Shown piece after piece: positions 35,678-44,318 of a DNA stretch of 64,000 nucleotides. How positions within the stretch are numbered: the first letter of the stretch is position 1; each line of letters opens with the position of its first letter. Location of the stretch: the NCBI GenBank assembly GCA_966674685.1, contig CBKWJC010000007.1, positions 45,836 through 109,835 of the forward strand, written 5' to 3'. Origin of the DNA: Thainema sp966674685 (GTDB taxonomy: Bacteria > Cyanobacteriota > Cyanobacteriia > Phormidesmidales > Phormidesmidaceae). Position numbers and translations under genes: made by a program. The notes beneath the pieces are model-generated. The model was given only the letters and a program-made list of their open reading frames with translations. It searched no databases and was not told the DNA's origin.

Positions 35678-36500
35678 GAACTCAATCTCCTACTTGCTTG
35701 GTTGAGTGTGCTTTTAATAAATCAGAATCTAGCTGAGCTGAAAACCAAATCTAAACGTAAGGATTCTCACAAAAGAATCTGTTGTTTAGCTTTGGTGGAA
35801 GGTTCGGGTAGGCATCCACTCCCACCCTTAACGCTGGAGACTCCGCGACCATCTCTTAAGTTGGCTCAGGTCTCAGCACTTTGACTATTAGAACAGAGCC
35901 GAAGACTCTTTTCTTAAAAAACCTGAGAAAAATTAACATTTTTATGAGAAGGCCGGAATCCCAGGTAAAACAGCATTTTATTTAAGCTTTGCCTGCCATT
36001 TGTACCCTTCGCTAATCTTTATACAACGCGATAAAGCCTTTATTCATTACGAGTTATTAAGTTGTATCAAGTGGTGTAGCGAAAGCTCAAGCATGTTTGT
36101 TCGCAAGGCTTTCACCGCCTTAGAACCTGCGCCAATTTGTAACAAATGCTTTACATTTGAGGCCGCCGAGCTTCTTGGTGAGATGTCGCTTGTTTGGCAT
36201 CCATACCTCTCAAGTCCTTTTGGAAAGGTACTTCTGATGGTATTTTTTGCTTGCCAAATGATAAGAAGCCGGAGCTTGACTTCGTATACAAATGTAAATA
36301 AGTCGTCCTGGGTTTTTCAAAAATACGTGTTTCTCACGTTGGTAGTCTTCAAGAAATTGTTACTCAAACACTACTGTTTTACGTTTTGCATAAAGCATTT
36401 AGGAGAGGTACTCGCTGTCGTGTGTAGCGGATACCCCTCCTAAAGTTCACTAGCTTTGCAGGTGTAAGCAATGCCTAGGGTTTATATCGGTTCAGTTGAT
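35678..36500 (-). promoter_or_regulatory. 823-bp cpc operon upstream/leader region
   Basis: The longest gene-free stretch of the window, AT-rich, directly upstream of cpcB and shared with the 3' end of an ABC ATPase gene. Long leaders are usual for cpc promoters. A hairpin AGATTC-TTTTGTG-AGAATC is visible at about 35762-35780. I cannot place the start site. A plus-strand open frame at 36000-36443 is Cys/Phe/Ser-rich, lacks an SD and is judged not to be a gene. Confidence 0.55.
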
Positions 36501-37163
36501 CTAAGCTACGGATTGAGGTGATGCCGATAAGCTCTCATTTGCCTCAGTTAGAACGCCGTGATTGAGTCGCCAGTAGCGATCGGCAATGCCAACTAGCTCC
36601 TCTGGATCATGAGAAACAACGAGTAGGCTCCAGTTTTGCTTTAGCTTTGCGAGCAAACGAATTAACTGGCGACGAATTGACCAGTCGAGGCCAGCGGTTG
36701 GTTCATCCAGCAGTAGGAGATAGGGTTGGCGAATTAACTGCACAGCTAGCGCTAATCGCCGCTGCTGGCCGCCGCTGAGCAGGTGGGGTGGGGTCTGTAG
36801 TGAGAGGTGATCCAAGCTCACTTCACGTAGCGCTTGGTAAATTTGCTCGGTTTTGAGTTCGGGATGCCCAAGTCTGAGTTCTTCGAGGATGGTGCCGCCG
36901 CAAAAGTGACGTTCTGGAAATTGGAAGACGAGTCCGGCTAATTGCTGTAGGTGTTCGCTGTCCAGCTCTTGACTGCGCCAGAGAATGTCACCTGAGGAAC
37001 GATTTGCCAAACCGGATAAGATTTCGAGCAGTGTACTTTTACCCGAGCCGCTTGGCCCAACAATTAAACCCATCTGCTGTGGCGCTAAATCTAAACTAAT
37101 GGATTTGAGAATGGCGGTGGGGGTGGCGGTTGGATGGTAGGAAACATTCTTGAGGTGTAGCAT
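36501..37163 (-). CDS. ABC transporter ATP-binding protein, ECF/CbiO-like
   Basis: 220 residues. Walker A GPSGSGKST, Q-loop VFQFPERHFCGGTI (the FPE form is characteristic of energy-coupling-factor type ATPases), signature LLSGGQQRR, Walker B LLLLDEPTAGLD and switch VVSHD are all present. It probably drives vitamin or metal uptake with membrane partners encoded elsewhere, as no permease is adjacent. Similar solitary ATPases are common in cyanobacteria and plastids. Confidence 0.88.
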   Translation of the reverse strand: MLHLKNVSYHPTATPTAILKSISLDLAPQQMGLIVGPSGSGKSTLLEILSGLANRSSGDILWRSQELDSEHLQQLAGLVFQFPERHFCGGTILEELRLGHPELKTEQIYQALREVSLDHLSLQTPPHLLSGGQQRRLALAVQLIRQPYLLLLDEPTAGLDWSIRRQLIRLLAKLKQNWSLLVVSHDPEELVGIADRYWRLNHGVLTEANESLSASPQSVA

Positions 37164-37666
37164 TCAGCAGATAAGAGATAAAAAGCAGGGTGAGCGTAGA
37201 TCAATAAAATCGATTGATGCCTGCTTTTATAGTGCCGCAATCTAGTTGGAAAACTACCAGATTGGCTGATTTCTCTGCTAAACCCTGTCCTGTGGCTTAT
37301 GTCTAAACTCATATGAGTACACGGACGCTTTTGTGGCGCGGCTTGACCAATATGGCTATGGCCATAGTTAGCGGTATTCAAGGATGGTTTGTGGGGTGAG
37401 CGCTGAAATCAAGGCGTTAGGCGGTTGTCCTCGTCGGGAGTGTTTCTGGGGTAGTTACAAAAGTATTTGGCAGAATAGTTCTGAACTTCATCATTCTGAA
37501 CTTTTGGAACTCTGCTCAAGGCGATTCGTCAAACGGCACAGCGCGAATTGTCCTTATGGGATTGCTGATTTTAAGTGTGAATTGTGATGTGGAGGCGGTG
37601 CCCATCACAATTCATACCCGGATTAAGTAACGCCGTCCTTATTCGACGTTTAGAGGCATTTTAATT
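37164..37666. other. 503-bp intergenic region
   Basis: Between divergent genes. It includes an inverted repeat TGAATTGTGATG / CATCACAATTCA (37578-37589 and 37603-37614) 50 bp upstream of the TPR gene that could sit in its leader or be an operator. No reading frame with coding character or RNA gene was recognised. Confidence 0.45.
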
Positions 37667-38656
37667 ATGGTTTTACGTGCGGTTCGTTCAACTCAACCCG
37701 TTCTGGTTGAATCAAGCCAGCGCTTTTTGTCGCACCAGTTTTGGTATAAACAAGCACGGCGATCTGTGGCCGCGATCGCACTTTCTGCGATCGCGGTGAC
37801 AACAATTGCGGGGTCGGGTTGGTCTGCCGATCCGTTTCGCACTGATGCCGCACGGGATATTGATGCTGGGACAGAAGCAGCCTTCGATGCCTTGTTTGAA
37901 GATGGCAACTATCAGGCGGCTCGGGAAGCGCTCCAGGCGGCTGATGAGAGTGAGCCGCTAGCGCATGCAATGAAATCAGCGTTTGCTTATTTAAGCGAAG
38001 ACTGGGATGCGATGGCTGAATATGCGACCCAGACACGAGAAACCGCCGAGGCGATGCTGGAAACCGATCCGCTGAGAGGTCATATCTACATTGCCGCAGG
38101 ACACTTTCTGGAAGGGGCGCATGCCTTTGTGACGCAGGGAGCTGTGCGGGGTACGCCCGTTGCGCTGTCTAAGCTTCAGCGTGTATTTAACAATTTGGAT
38201 GAGGCTGAGCGAGTTGACCCCAATGATCCGGAGCTGAATTTGCTACGGGGCTATATGGATTTGATGCTGGCGGTGAATTTGCCGTTTTCCGATCCGAATG
38301 ATGCGATCGCGCGTTTGGAGAATTATGCCTCTCCTGGCTACTTGGCCCAGCGCGGTATTGCTGTCGGTTATCGCGACCTGGGGCAGCAAGATAAAGCAAT
38401 GGTTGCGGTAGATCGTGCCTTGGAGCTTGCTCCCAACAACCCAGAACTGCACTATCTCAAGGCTCAAATTTTGGTGCGGCAGAACAAGTATCCCGAAAGC
38501 CTCCAGTATTTTGCCACTGCTGTGGAAAAGTTGAATCAACTGCCCTATTCAACAGCTCGACAACTGGCCTGGGAATACTGCCGCGCTCAGCGTAATGTGG
38601 ACGGTGAAGAGAGAAATTGTGATGCCGAGCGCGATCAGATTATGTCGGAGTTTTAG
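37667..38656 (+). CDS. Exported TPR-repeat protein (Sll0314-like)
   Basis: 329 residues. A basic N-region and hydrophobic segment (RSVAAIALSAIAVTTIAGSGWSADP, about 31-55) act as signal peptide. TPR-like helices follow: FDALFEDGNYQAAREALQAADES, DEAERVDPNDPELNLLRGYMDLML, QRGIAVGYRDLGQQDKAMVAVDRALELAPNNPELHYLKAQILVRQNKYPESLQYFATAVEKL. It ends YCRAQRNVDGEERNCDAERD, with two Cys that could form a disulfide. Similar cyanobacterial proteins are periplasmic with unclear function; I resemble it to Sll0314 from memory only. Confidence 0.8.
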   Translation: MVLRAVRSTQPVLVESSQRFLSHQFWYKQARRSVAAIALSAIAVTTIAGSGWSADPFRTDAARDIDAGTEAAFDALFEDGNYQAAREALQAADESEPLAHAMKSAFAYLSEDWDAMAEYATQTRETAEAMLETDPLRGHIYIAAGHFLEGAHAFVTQGAVRGTPVALSKLQRVFNNLDEAERVDPNDPELNLLRGYMDLMLAVNLPFSDPNDAIARLENYASPGYLAQRGIAVGYRDLGQQDKAMVAVDRALELAPNNPELHYLKAQILVRQNKYPESLQYFATAVEKLNQLPYSTARQLAWEYCRAQRNVDGEERNCDAERDQIMSEF

Positions 38657-38675
38657 GAGTAAGAGATTAGCAATC

Positions 38676-38727
38676 CTGTAAAGGTTAGAGAGGGAGTGCG
38701 ATCGCACTCCCTCTCTAACCTTTACAG
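38676..38727. terminator. 52-bp perfect palindrome centred on HIP1
   Basis: A perfect 26-bp inverted repeat without loop (CTGTAAAGG..AGTGCGATCGCACT..CCTTTACAG), its centre being GCGATCGC. It separates the convergent TPR and mtnP genes, so a two-way terminator role is plausible. No long T run on either side. The outer CTGTAAAGG resembles the decamer repeat seen elsewhere. Confidence 0.65.
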
Positions 38728-38730
38728 CCC

Positions 38731-39606
38731 TTACAGATACTTCTTCAACAACAACTCCAACTTGGCCTTTGTCTTCTCTGGAAATGCCTGCTTCGGCGTA
38801 ATAATGGCGTACTTTAAAGCCGAATGCGCCTCTGAGACAAAGGGATTGGCGTTGAGCTGCCGCACCGTTTCTTGAATCACTTTTTGGGCGTTGACCGCAT
38901 TTTTTTGTAGATTGCTAATCACCATTTCGACAGTGACGCTGTCGTGGTCGGGATGCCAACAGTCGTAGTCTGTTACCAAAGCCAAAGTAGCGTAGGCGAT
39001 TTCGGCTTCTCGCGCTAGTTTGGCCTCTGGCAAATTGGTCATGCCGATGATCGTGGCATTCCAACTGCGGTAGAGATTCGACTCAGCCTTGGTCGAAAAG
39101 GCTGGCCCTTCCATGCAGACATAGGTGCCGCCTTGATGAACCGTGCTTTCGGACAAGTTGAGGCCGCGAGCTGCATCGGCGACAACCTGTGCGAGCTGAT
39201 GACAAATTGGATCGGCAAAGCCAATGTGAGCCACAATGCCGTCGCCAAAGAAGGTCGAAACACGGTTCTTGGTGCGGTCGATGAACTGGTCGGGAATCAC
39301 CATATCCAGCGGCTTGGCGGCTTCCTGAAGTGAGCCGACTGCCGATGCCGAGATTAAGTACTCCACACCCAAACTCTTCATGGCGTAGACATTGGCCCGA
39401 AAGGGCAGTTCAGACGGCATCAGGTGGTGATTGCGACCGTGACGCGCAAGAAACGCAACGGATACACCGTCTAATTTCCCCACGATTAAAGCATCAGATG
39501 GATCGCCAAATGGGGTCTCTACTTTGACTTCTTCAACATCTTTGAGCGCTTCCATTTTATAGAGACCGCTGCCGCCGATGATGCCGATTTTTGCCTGTGC
39601 TGCCAT
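38731..39606 (-). CDS. mtnP: S-methyl-5'-thioadenosine phosphorylase
   Basis: 291 residues. Phosphate-binding KIGIIGGSGLY at the N-terminus, VAFLARHGRNHHLMPSELPFRANVYAMKSLGV, YVCMEGPAFSTKAESNLYRSWNATIIGMTNLPEAKLAREAEIAYATLALVTDYDCW identify the MTAP branch of purine nucleoside phosphorylases. It splits methylthioadenosine from polyamine synthesis into adenine and methylthioribose-1-phosphate for methionine salvage. Complete length; other mtn genes are not nearby. Confidence 0.95.
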   Translation of the reverse strand: MAAQAKIGIIGGSGLYKMEALKDVEEVKVETPFGDPSDALIVGKLDGVSVAFLARHGRNHHLMPSELPFRANVYAMKSLGVEYLISASAVGSLQEAAKPLDMVIPDQFIDRTKNRVSTFFGDGIVAHIGFADPICHQLAQVVADAARGLNLSESTVHQGGTYVCMEGPAFSTKAESNLYRSWNATIIGMTNLPEAKLAREAEIAYATLALVTDYDCWHPDHDSVTVEMVISNLQKNAVNAQKVIQETVRQLNANPFVSEAHSALKYAIITPKQAFPEKTKAKLELLLKKYL

Positions 39607-39708
39607 AGGGATTAGAGGTTAAGTACTCGGGAGAAATTTGCTTTCGTCATCATACGGTATTGCTGAGGGGGTGGGGCAAGAGGGGAAAGGGGGCAGGGTA
39701 GAGAAAGG

Positions 39709-39758
39709 GGCTGTAAAGGGCTGTAGAGGGCTGTAGAGGGCTGTAGAGGCTGTAAAGG
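39709..39758. repeat. Tandem decamer array GGCTGTAGAG
   Basis: Five near-identical 10-bp units (GGCTGTAAAG, three GGCTGTAGAG, GCTGTAAAGG) preceded by purine-rich GGGGAAAGGG sequence. The same decamer is in the ctaC-ctaD gap and near 59.64 kb. Confidence 0.8.
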
Positions 39759-39771
39759 TGGGATTGGTTCT

Positions 39772-39873
39772 GTAGGGGCGAAAGGTTTTTCGCCCTGTAG
39801 GGATGAGAAGAGGATTCAGGTAAGGAGCCGCTGATAGAGCAAAGACCTATCCGTAGGGTGGACAGGTCTTTGC
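39772..39873. repeat. Two inverted repeats downstream of the DUF3181 gene
   Basis: First GGGGCGAAA-GGTT-TTTCGCCC (39772-39800, GTAGG-ended family), then GCAAAGACCT / AGGTCTTTGC (39839-39848 and 39864-39873). The second lies 31 bp after the DUF3181 stop on the minus strand and may act as its terminator, although without a T tract. Confidence 0.5.
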
Positions 39874-39904
39874 GAGGATATGGGGTTAGGGGAATTTCAG
39901 GTGA

Positions 39905-40204
39905 TTACAGATTGCGCTGGTAGTCTTCGAGTAGTCTGACTAGCTCTTGCTGATTTTGGGCAGGAATTAAATCAGAAAGGGGAAGCTCGCGTTTGCCGCC
40001 GACTTTGACGGTTATGGACTGGAGGGTTTGCATCACTGCGTCTTCAGTCAGCTTGCCGCCTTCCATCATTGGATAGAAGCGCTCAGCTAAGGACGTATGC
40101 AGCTTGGCATCACCGAGGTAAAGATGCCACTTGGCGATATCCATGTAAATGTTTTCACCGATTTCAGCGGCTAAGGATTCAACTGCTTCAGTAGCGTAGG
40201 CCAT
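39905..40204 (-). CDS. DUF3181 family protein
   Basis: 99 residues, a small conserved cyanobacterial protein: MAYATEAVESLAAEIGENIYMDIAKWHLYLGDAKLHTSLAERFYP followed by ITVKVGGKRELPLSDLIP. An AGGAGG precedes the ATG, so the start is firm. Function unknown; predicted soluble alpha/beta. It lies 125 bp after the small 2TM gene on the same strand. Confidence 0.85.
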   Translation of the reverse strand: MAYATEAVESLAAEIGENIYMDIAKWHLYLGDAKLHTSLAERFYPMMEGGKLTEDAVMQTLQSITVKVGGKRELPLSDLIPAQNQQELVRLLEDYQRNL

Positions 40205-40329
40205 GCTGATTTCCTCCTTATTTTGCTTGGGTTTTGGGTGATGAGATGATTGGTTGATGGTTCATGGTTGATGGTTTTAGTTCGTCGCATCAACAGTGAA
40301 TGATTCGGAACCACCCAATTTTCTTTAGG

Positions 40330-40614
40330 TTACGTAGAACCCGGCGATGTGTCGTCTGTCGAGGGGATTGTGTTGTCGGAATAATCTGCGATCGCAAAAA
40401 TAAAGATCGCATGTCCCAATAGAACAATTGCCCAAACTCCTGTCACATTTGCGACCCAGCTTACCCAGTTGGGATTGAGGGTATGTAGGAACCAGAGGCC
40501 GGAATTTGTGGCGGCAAAGATGGCGACATGGAGCGCGAAGTTCATGCGGTCATCGAGTTTACGAAAGGCGGGATCATTTTTGCGATCGGGTTTGCGCGGC
40601 CAACGTGGAGGCAT
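40330..40614 (-). CDS. 2TM-domain small membrane protein
   Basis: 94 residues. A basic N-terminus (RWPRKPDRKNDPAFRKLDDRMNF) is followed by two hydrophobic helices (ALHVAIFAATNSGLWFL and WVANVTGVWAIVLLGHAIFIFAIADY), the arrangement of the 2TM domain also found fused to histidine kinases. The Ser/Thr/Asp tail is unstructured. Function unknown. It is divergent from the ABC exporter, whose start is 71 bp away. Confidence 0.8.
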   Translation of the reverse strand: MPPRWPRKPDRKNDPAFRKLDDRMNFALHVAIFAATNSGLWFLHTLNPNWVSWVANVTGVWAIVLLGHAIFIFAIADYSDNTIPSTDDTSPGST

Positions 40615-40685
40615 AGGGTTCAGTCCGATTCTGTCTGTGAATGTGCCTTTTCATTGTACGGCGTCGATGCGGCTATCGTAGGAGT

Positions 40686-42572
40686 ATGACGAGACGGAAT
40701 TCGAAGCGAGACTTGAAGCGAAATATAGACAGAAGTAGGCCGCGCCCCAAACGTCAATTTCAGTCGCCGTGGCAGGCGTTTCAACATTCTTTGTCAATTT
40801 ATAAATACTGTGGCCGCGCGATTGGGTTGGTGTGGGCGACAGATTGGCGGTTGACTTTAGCGCTGGCGCTGTTGACGCTGTTGGGCGGATTATTACCAGC
40901 GGCGACGGCCTATGTAGGGAAGCTAATTGTTGATAGTGTGGTGGCGGCGGCGCAGTCGGATTTGGTGCGCGATCGCAACTTAGCCCTACTTTACCTAGGA
41001 CTAGAAGCAATTTTAGTTGTGCTGCTAGCAGGTAGCCGTCAGGGGCAAGGTTTATGTCAATCGTTGCTGCGGGTCTTACTCGGTCAAAAAGTGAACGTGC
41101 TGATTCTGGAAAAGGCGCTGACGCTTAGCTTAGAGCACTTTGAGGATTCTGAGTTTTACGACAAGATGACGCAGGCGCGGCGGGAAGCATCCAATCGGCC
41201 TCTGAGTATGGTGACGCGCACGTTTGGGCTAGTGCAAGACGTGATTTCGCTGGTGACGTTCAGCGGTTTGCTGCTGCAATTTTCGGCTTGGGCAGTGCTG
41301 ATTCTGATGCTGACGGCGATTCCGCCGTTTGTGGCGGAAACGAAATTTGCCGGGGAAGCCTTTCGCCTGTTCCGCTGGCGCTCGCCAGAAACTCGGCAGC
41401 AGACTTATCTAGAAGTGCTGATGGCGCGAGAAGACTACGCCAAAGAGGTGAAGCTGTTCCAACTGGGGCCAATGCTGCTCCAGCGGTACAAGGATATTTT
41501 TCACCGTCTGTACGCTGAAGATCGGAGTCTGACTATTCGCCGCAATTTCTGGAGCTATGGACTGAGTCTGCTGAGTACCCTAGCCTTTTATGGCGCATAC
41601 GCCTGGATTATCCTCGAAACTATTGTCGGAGCGATTTCCCTGGGTGATTTAACCATGTATCTCACGGTCTTTCGGCAAGGACAGACGACATTTGCCTCCG
41701 TACTGACCCGGATTGGCGGCATTTATGAGGATGGCCTGTACCTGGCGAATCTGTACGACTTTTTGGAGGAGGACGTGCCAGAAGATTCAGGCTATGCCCG
41801 CTATGGGCCAGCACCGGGCGATGGACTGCGGTTTGAGCAGGTATCGTTTATCTATCCTGGCAGCACGCAGCCTGCCCTACAGGGCGTTTCGTTTCATCTT
41901 AAACCCGGTGAAAAGCTGGCATTAGTCGGCGAGAATGGCTCTGGCAAGACGACGCTGATTAAGCTACTCACCCGGCTCTACGTTCCGACTGAAGGCCGTA
42001 TTTTGCTGGATGGTCGCAATCTGCAAGAGTGGGATTTAGAGACGCTGCAGCGGCGAATTGGCGTAATTTTTCAGAACTTTGTCCAATACCAGTTCAAAGT
42101 GGGCGAGAACATTGGTGTTGGTGATGTAGATGAGTTTGAAAACTGCGATCGCTGGCAAACTGCAGCTCAAAAAGGCACCGCCACGCCGTTTATTGAAACA
42201 TTGCCGGAGGGCTTTCACACCCAGCTTGGACGCTGGTTTAAGGGTGGACAGGAGCTATCCGGCGGCCAGTGGCAGAAAATTGCCCTTTCCCGTGCGTTTA
42301 TGCGAACCGGGGCGGATATTTTGGTGCTGGACGAGCCGACTTCGGCGATGGATGCTGAGGCCGAAGTGAAGATCTTTGAGCAGTTTCGCCAAGCCACTGA
42401 GAACCAAATGGCGATCTTAATTTCGCACCGCTTTTCAACGGTACGGATGGCGGACAAAATTATCGTCCTGTCTCACGGTGAGCTGATTGAGCAGGGCACC
42501 CATGAGGAATTACTTGCGGTTCAGGGGCGCTATGCTCGCCTATTCAACATGCAGGCAGCGGGTTATCAATAG
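40686..42572 (+). CDS. ABC exporter, fused permease and ATPase
   Basis: 628 residues from the ATG at 40686; an open 15-codon extension upstream is unlikely. A basic Arg-rich N-terminus (about 1-35) precedes six helices of an exporter-type permease. The nucleotide-binding domain (about 375-628) has Walker A GENGSGKTT, signature LSGGQWQKIALSRA, Walker B ILVLDEPTSAMD and ISHRFSTVRMADKI. A homodimeric or heterodimeric exporter. The substrate is unknown; members with this VQYQFKVGENIGVGD segment are often linked to peptide or lipid export. Monocistronic. Confidence 0.88.
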   Translation: MTRRNSKRDLKRNIDRSRPRPKRQFQSPWQAFQHSLSIYKYCGRAIGLVWATDWRLTLALALLTLLGGLLPAATAYVGKLIVDSVVAAAQSDLVRDRNLALLYLGLEAILVVLLAGSRQGQGLCQSLLRVLLGQKVNVLILEKALTLSLEHFEDSEFYDKMTQARREASNRPLSMVTRTFGLVQDVISLVTFSGLLLQFSAWAVLILMLTAIPPFVAETKFAGEAFRLFRWRSPETRQQTYLEVLMAREDYAKEVKLFQLGPMLLQRYKDIFHRLYAEDRSLTIRRNFWSYGLSLLSTLAFYGAYAWIILETIVGAISLGDLTMYLTVFRQGQTTFASVLTRIGGIYEDGLYLANLYDFLEEDVPEDSGYARYGPAPGDGLRFEQVSFIYPGSTQPALQGVSFHLKPGEKLALVGENGSGKTTLIKLLTRLYVPTEGRILLDGRNLQEWDLETLQRRIGVIFQNFVQYQFKVGENIGVGDVDEFENCDRWQTAAQKGTATPFIETLPEGFHTQLGRWFKGGQELSGGQWQKIALSRAFMRTGADILVLDEPTSAMDAEAEVKIFEQFRQATENQMAILISHRFSTVRMADKIIVLSHGELIEQGTHEELLAVQGRYARLFNMQAAGYQ

Positions 42573-42613
42573 TTAATTGACTGCTAATCAACTGCGATCG
42601 CGCATGACACATC

Positions 42614-42698
42614 ATATTAAGTCCGGTTGATAACCCATAGATGATATGTTTTGTGTGTTGTGAAATGCTGACTCAGTCCGTACACCTGAACTTAATAT
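42614..42698. repeat. Hairpin repeat element, family A copy 3 (eroded)
   Basis: Ends ATATTAAGTCCGGTTG and CACCTGAACTTAATAT are near-complementary. The interior keeps GTTGTGAAATGCT and CTCAG from the copy at 14.95 kb but the right palindrome arm is lost, suggesting a decayed element. Confidence 0.65.
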
Positions 42699-42864
42699 CA
42701 GGAGAATTTGGGCAAAGATCATTGAAATGATTGGATTAATGAACCTTTGATGTAGAACAACCTTAATTCGCAGGGTAAATGGGGAATTATCAAAAAAACG
42801 GTGCTTTCTAAACAAGGGAGCCATCCCCGTATCGTTGCCTTCGACTACCCTGCGAGAACTACTC

Positions 42865-44139
42865 ATGACTGTTTCCGTCACGCAAAAGGCGATTGCGCTA
42901 GGTTTACTCATTGCGATTGGCTATGTTCTAAAAGGCAAATTTCCCGATCCTGGCTCAGTCAAAACGTTGCGGACGCTCATCCTCAATGTTGCCCTGCCCG
43001 CAACGATTTTTCTATCGACGCTGTCAATCGATACGGGGCTCAATCTGGCGCTGCTGCCGTCATTTGCGATCGCAATCAATCTGGTTTTAATCATCGTTGG
43101 CTTTGGCCTCACCTATTTGTTTATGCGCGATAATAGCCCGCCGCAGGTGAGAGCGCTGGCGCTACTGTTTCCATCCCTGGCACCCGGACTGACGGTTTAT
43201 CCGTTTATTGAGCAGTTTTTAGGGCGGGACGGTTTGGCCTGGGCTGCACTGGCCGATGTGGGCAATAAGCTGTTTGTGCTGGTGGGGCTGTATACGCTGG
43301 CCTTTATCTGGTATCAGCGATCGCAGTTGACCCAGGTGCAGTCTGCCACTCATTTAGCTCCAAAATCCTCGCAGTGGTTGAACGTCGGGCGATTTTTGGT
43401 GACAGAACCCGTCAATATCGCGATTGTTGCCGGATTGGGGCTGGCCTGTTTTCACGTCACGCCCGCTGCCCTGCCGCCCGCTGTCTTCAGTGCTGTCGAT
43501 AGTGTGGCGGCCTGCGCGACGCCGCTGATTTTGATTTATATTGGCCTATCGCTGAATCTGCGATCGCTCCAGCTTGGTAAAACGCTGGCAATTCTGCTGG
43601 CCCGATCGGGCGTGGGTTTTTTAATTAGTGCGGCTGCGATCGCAATCCTACGACCAACCGAACCAGAAGCGCTGATGCTGTTTGTGGCGCTGCCCCAAGC
43701 CTCTTGCAGCCTATGGCCACTGCTGCACGCGACGACAATCAATCTACAGGCTGTGGCTCAGCAAGCCTCAACCGTGGCCTCGGTGGCATCAGCGACATTG
43801 AGCGATTCAGATACTTCATCCGAGCCATTCTTTGACGTAGAGTTTGCGACTGCCCTGCTGGCACTTTCCTTTCCCTTTTCAATCAGCGTATTGATGATTG
43901 TATTTTCCAATGGAATGCGCTTTACGCAGCCGCTGAATTTGGGGCTAGCCGGACTGGCCGGGTTATTGGGCTGTGCGATCGCATGGCTCTATGGCTGTTT
44001 GCCCATTCGCGTTCGACTCCCGTTCAAAATGTGTGTCAGTCGTCAGCACCGCTACGGCTTCACGCTGCAATGGTGCAGCCTCGTAGAATGTGTTGCACCC
44101 CTGTCAGCCCCGCAATCAACCTCCAGCCAACCCAAGTAG
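42865..44139 (+). CDS. AEC family permease (auxin efflux carrier-like)
   Basis: 424 residues from the ATG at 42865; the frame opens ten codons earlier at a TTG. Ten hydrophobic helices in two sets: KAIALGLLIAIGYVLKGKFP, LRTLILNVALPATIFLSTLS, LFPSLAPGLTVYPFIEQF at the N-half, and NIAIVAGLGLACFHV, CATPLILIYIGLSLNL, ALMLFVALPQASCSLWPLL at the C-half, a pattern of the AEC/BASS-like fold. A polar insert (residues about 300-325, SDSDTSSEP) and an atypical Cys-rich tail of 40 residues after the last helix are odd. Substrate unknown, probably a small organic acid. Confidence 0.85.
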   Translation: MTVSVTQKAIALGLLIAIGYVLKGKFPDPGSVKTLRTLILNVALPATIFLSTLSIDTGLNLALLPSFAIAINLVLIIVGFGLTYLFMRDNSPPQVRALALLFPSLAPGLTVYPFIEQFLGRDGLAWAALADVGNKLFVLVGLYTLAFIWYQRSQLTQVQSATHLAPKSSQWLNVGRFLVTEPVNIAIVAGLGLACFHVTPAALPPAVFSAVDSVAACATPLILIYIGLSLNLRSLQLGKTLAILLARSGVGFLISAAAIAILRPTEPEALMLFVALPQASCSLWPLLHATTINLQAVAQQASTVASVASATLSDSDTSSEPFFDVEFATALLALSFPFSISVLMIVFSNGMRFTQPLNLGLAGLAGLLGCAIAWLYGCLPIRVRLPFKMCVSRQHRYGFTLQWCSLVECVAPLSAPQSTSSQPK

Positions 44140-44206
44140 AGGCTGGTTTGGTTCACCCATCTCAAAGAAGACCCAGATGCGATCGCGAACTTGCCCCGAC
44201 AACCTG

Positions 44207-44240
44207 TTGTGAATCTGCTTGTGAATCTGTTTGTGAATCC
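44207..44240. repeat. 12-bp tandem repeat
   Basis: Nearly three copies of TTGTGAATCTG(C/T) between the permease and kinase genes. Confidence 0.5.
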
Positions 44241-44318
44241 ATGCAGGGCAAACAATCGTGACGTGAAATCTCGGTCAAACCTGGGCACTCTAAGGCTACT
44301 CGTACTCCCTCACTGTGT

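Noticed and set aside
36000..36443. Plus-strand 147-codon open frame upstream of cpcB
   Set aside because: TTG start without SD, Cys/Phe/Ser-rich composition unlike proteins and no recognisable domain; lies in the cpc leader region.
42865..44139. Frameshift at the AEC permease 3' end
   Set aside because: The Cys-rich tail is unusual, but the frame is continuous and a normal number of helices precede it.
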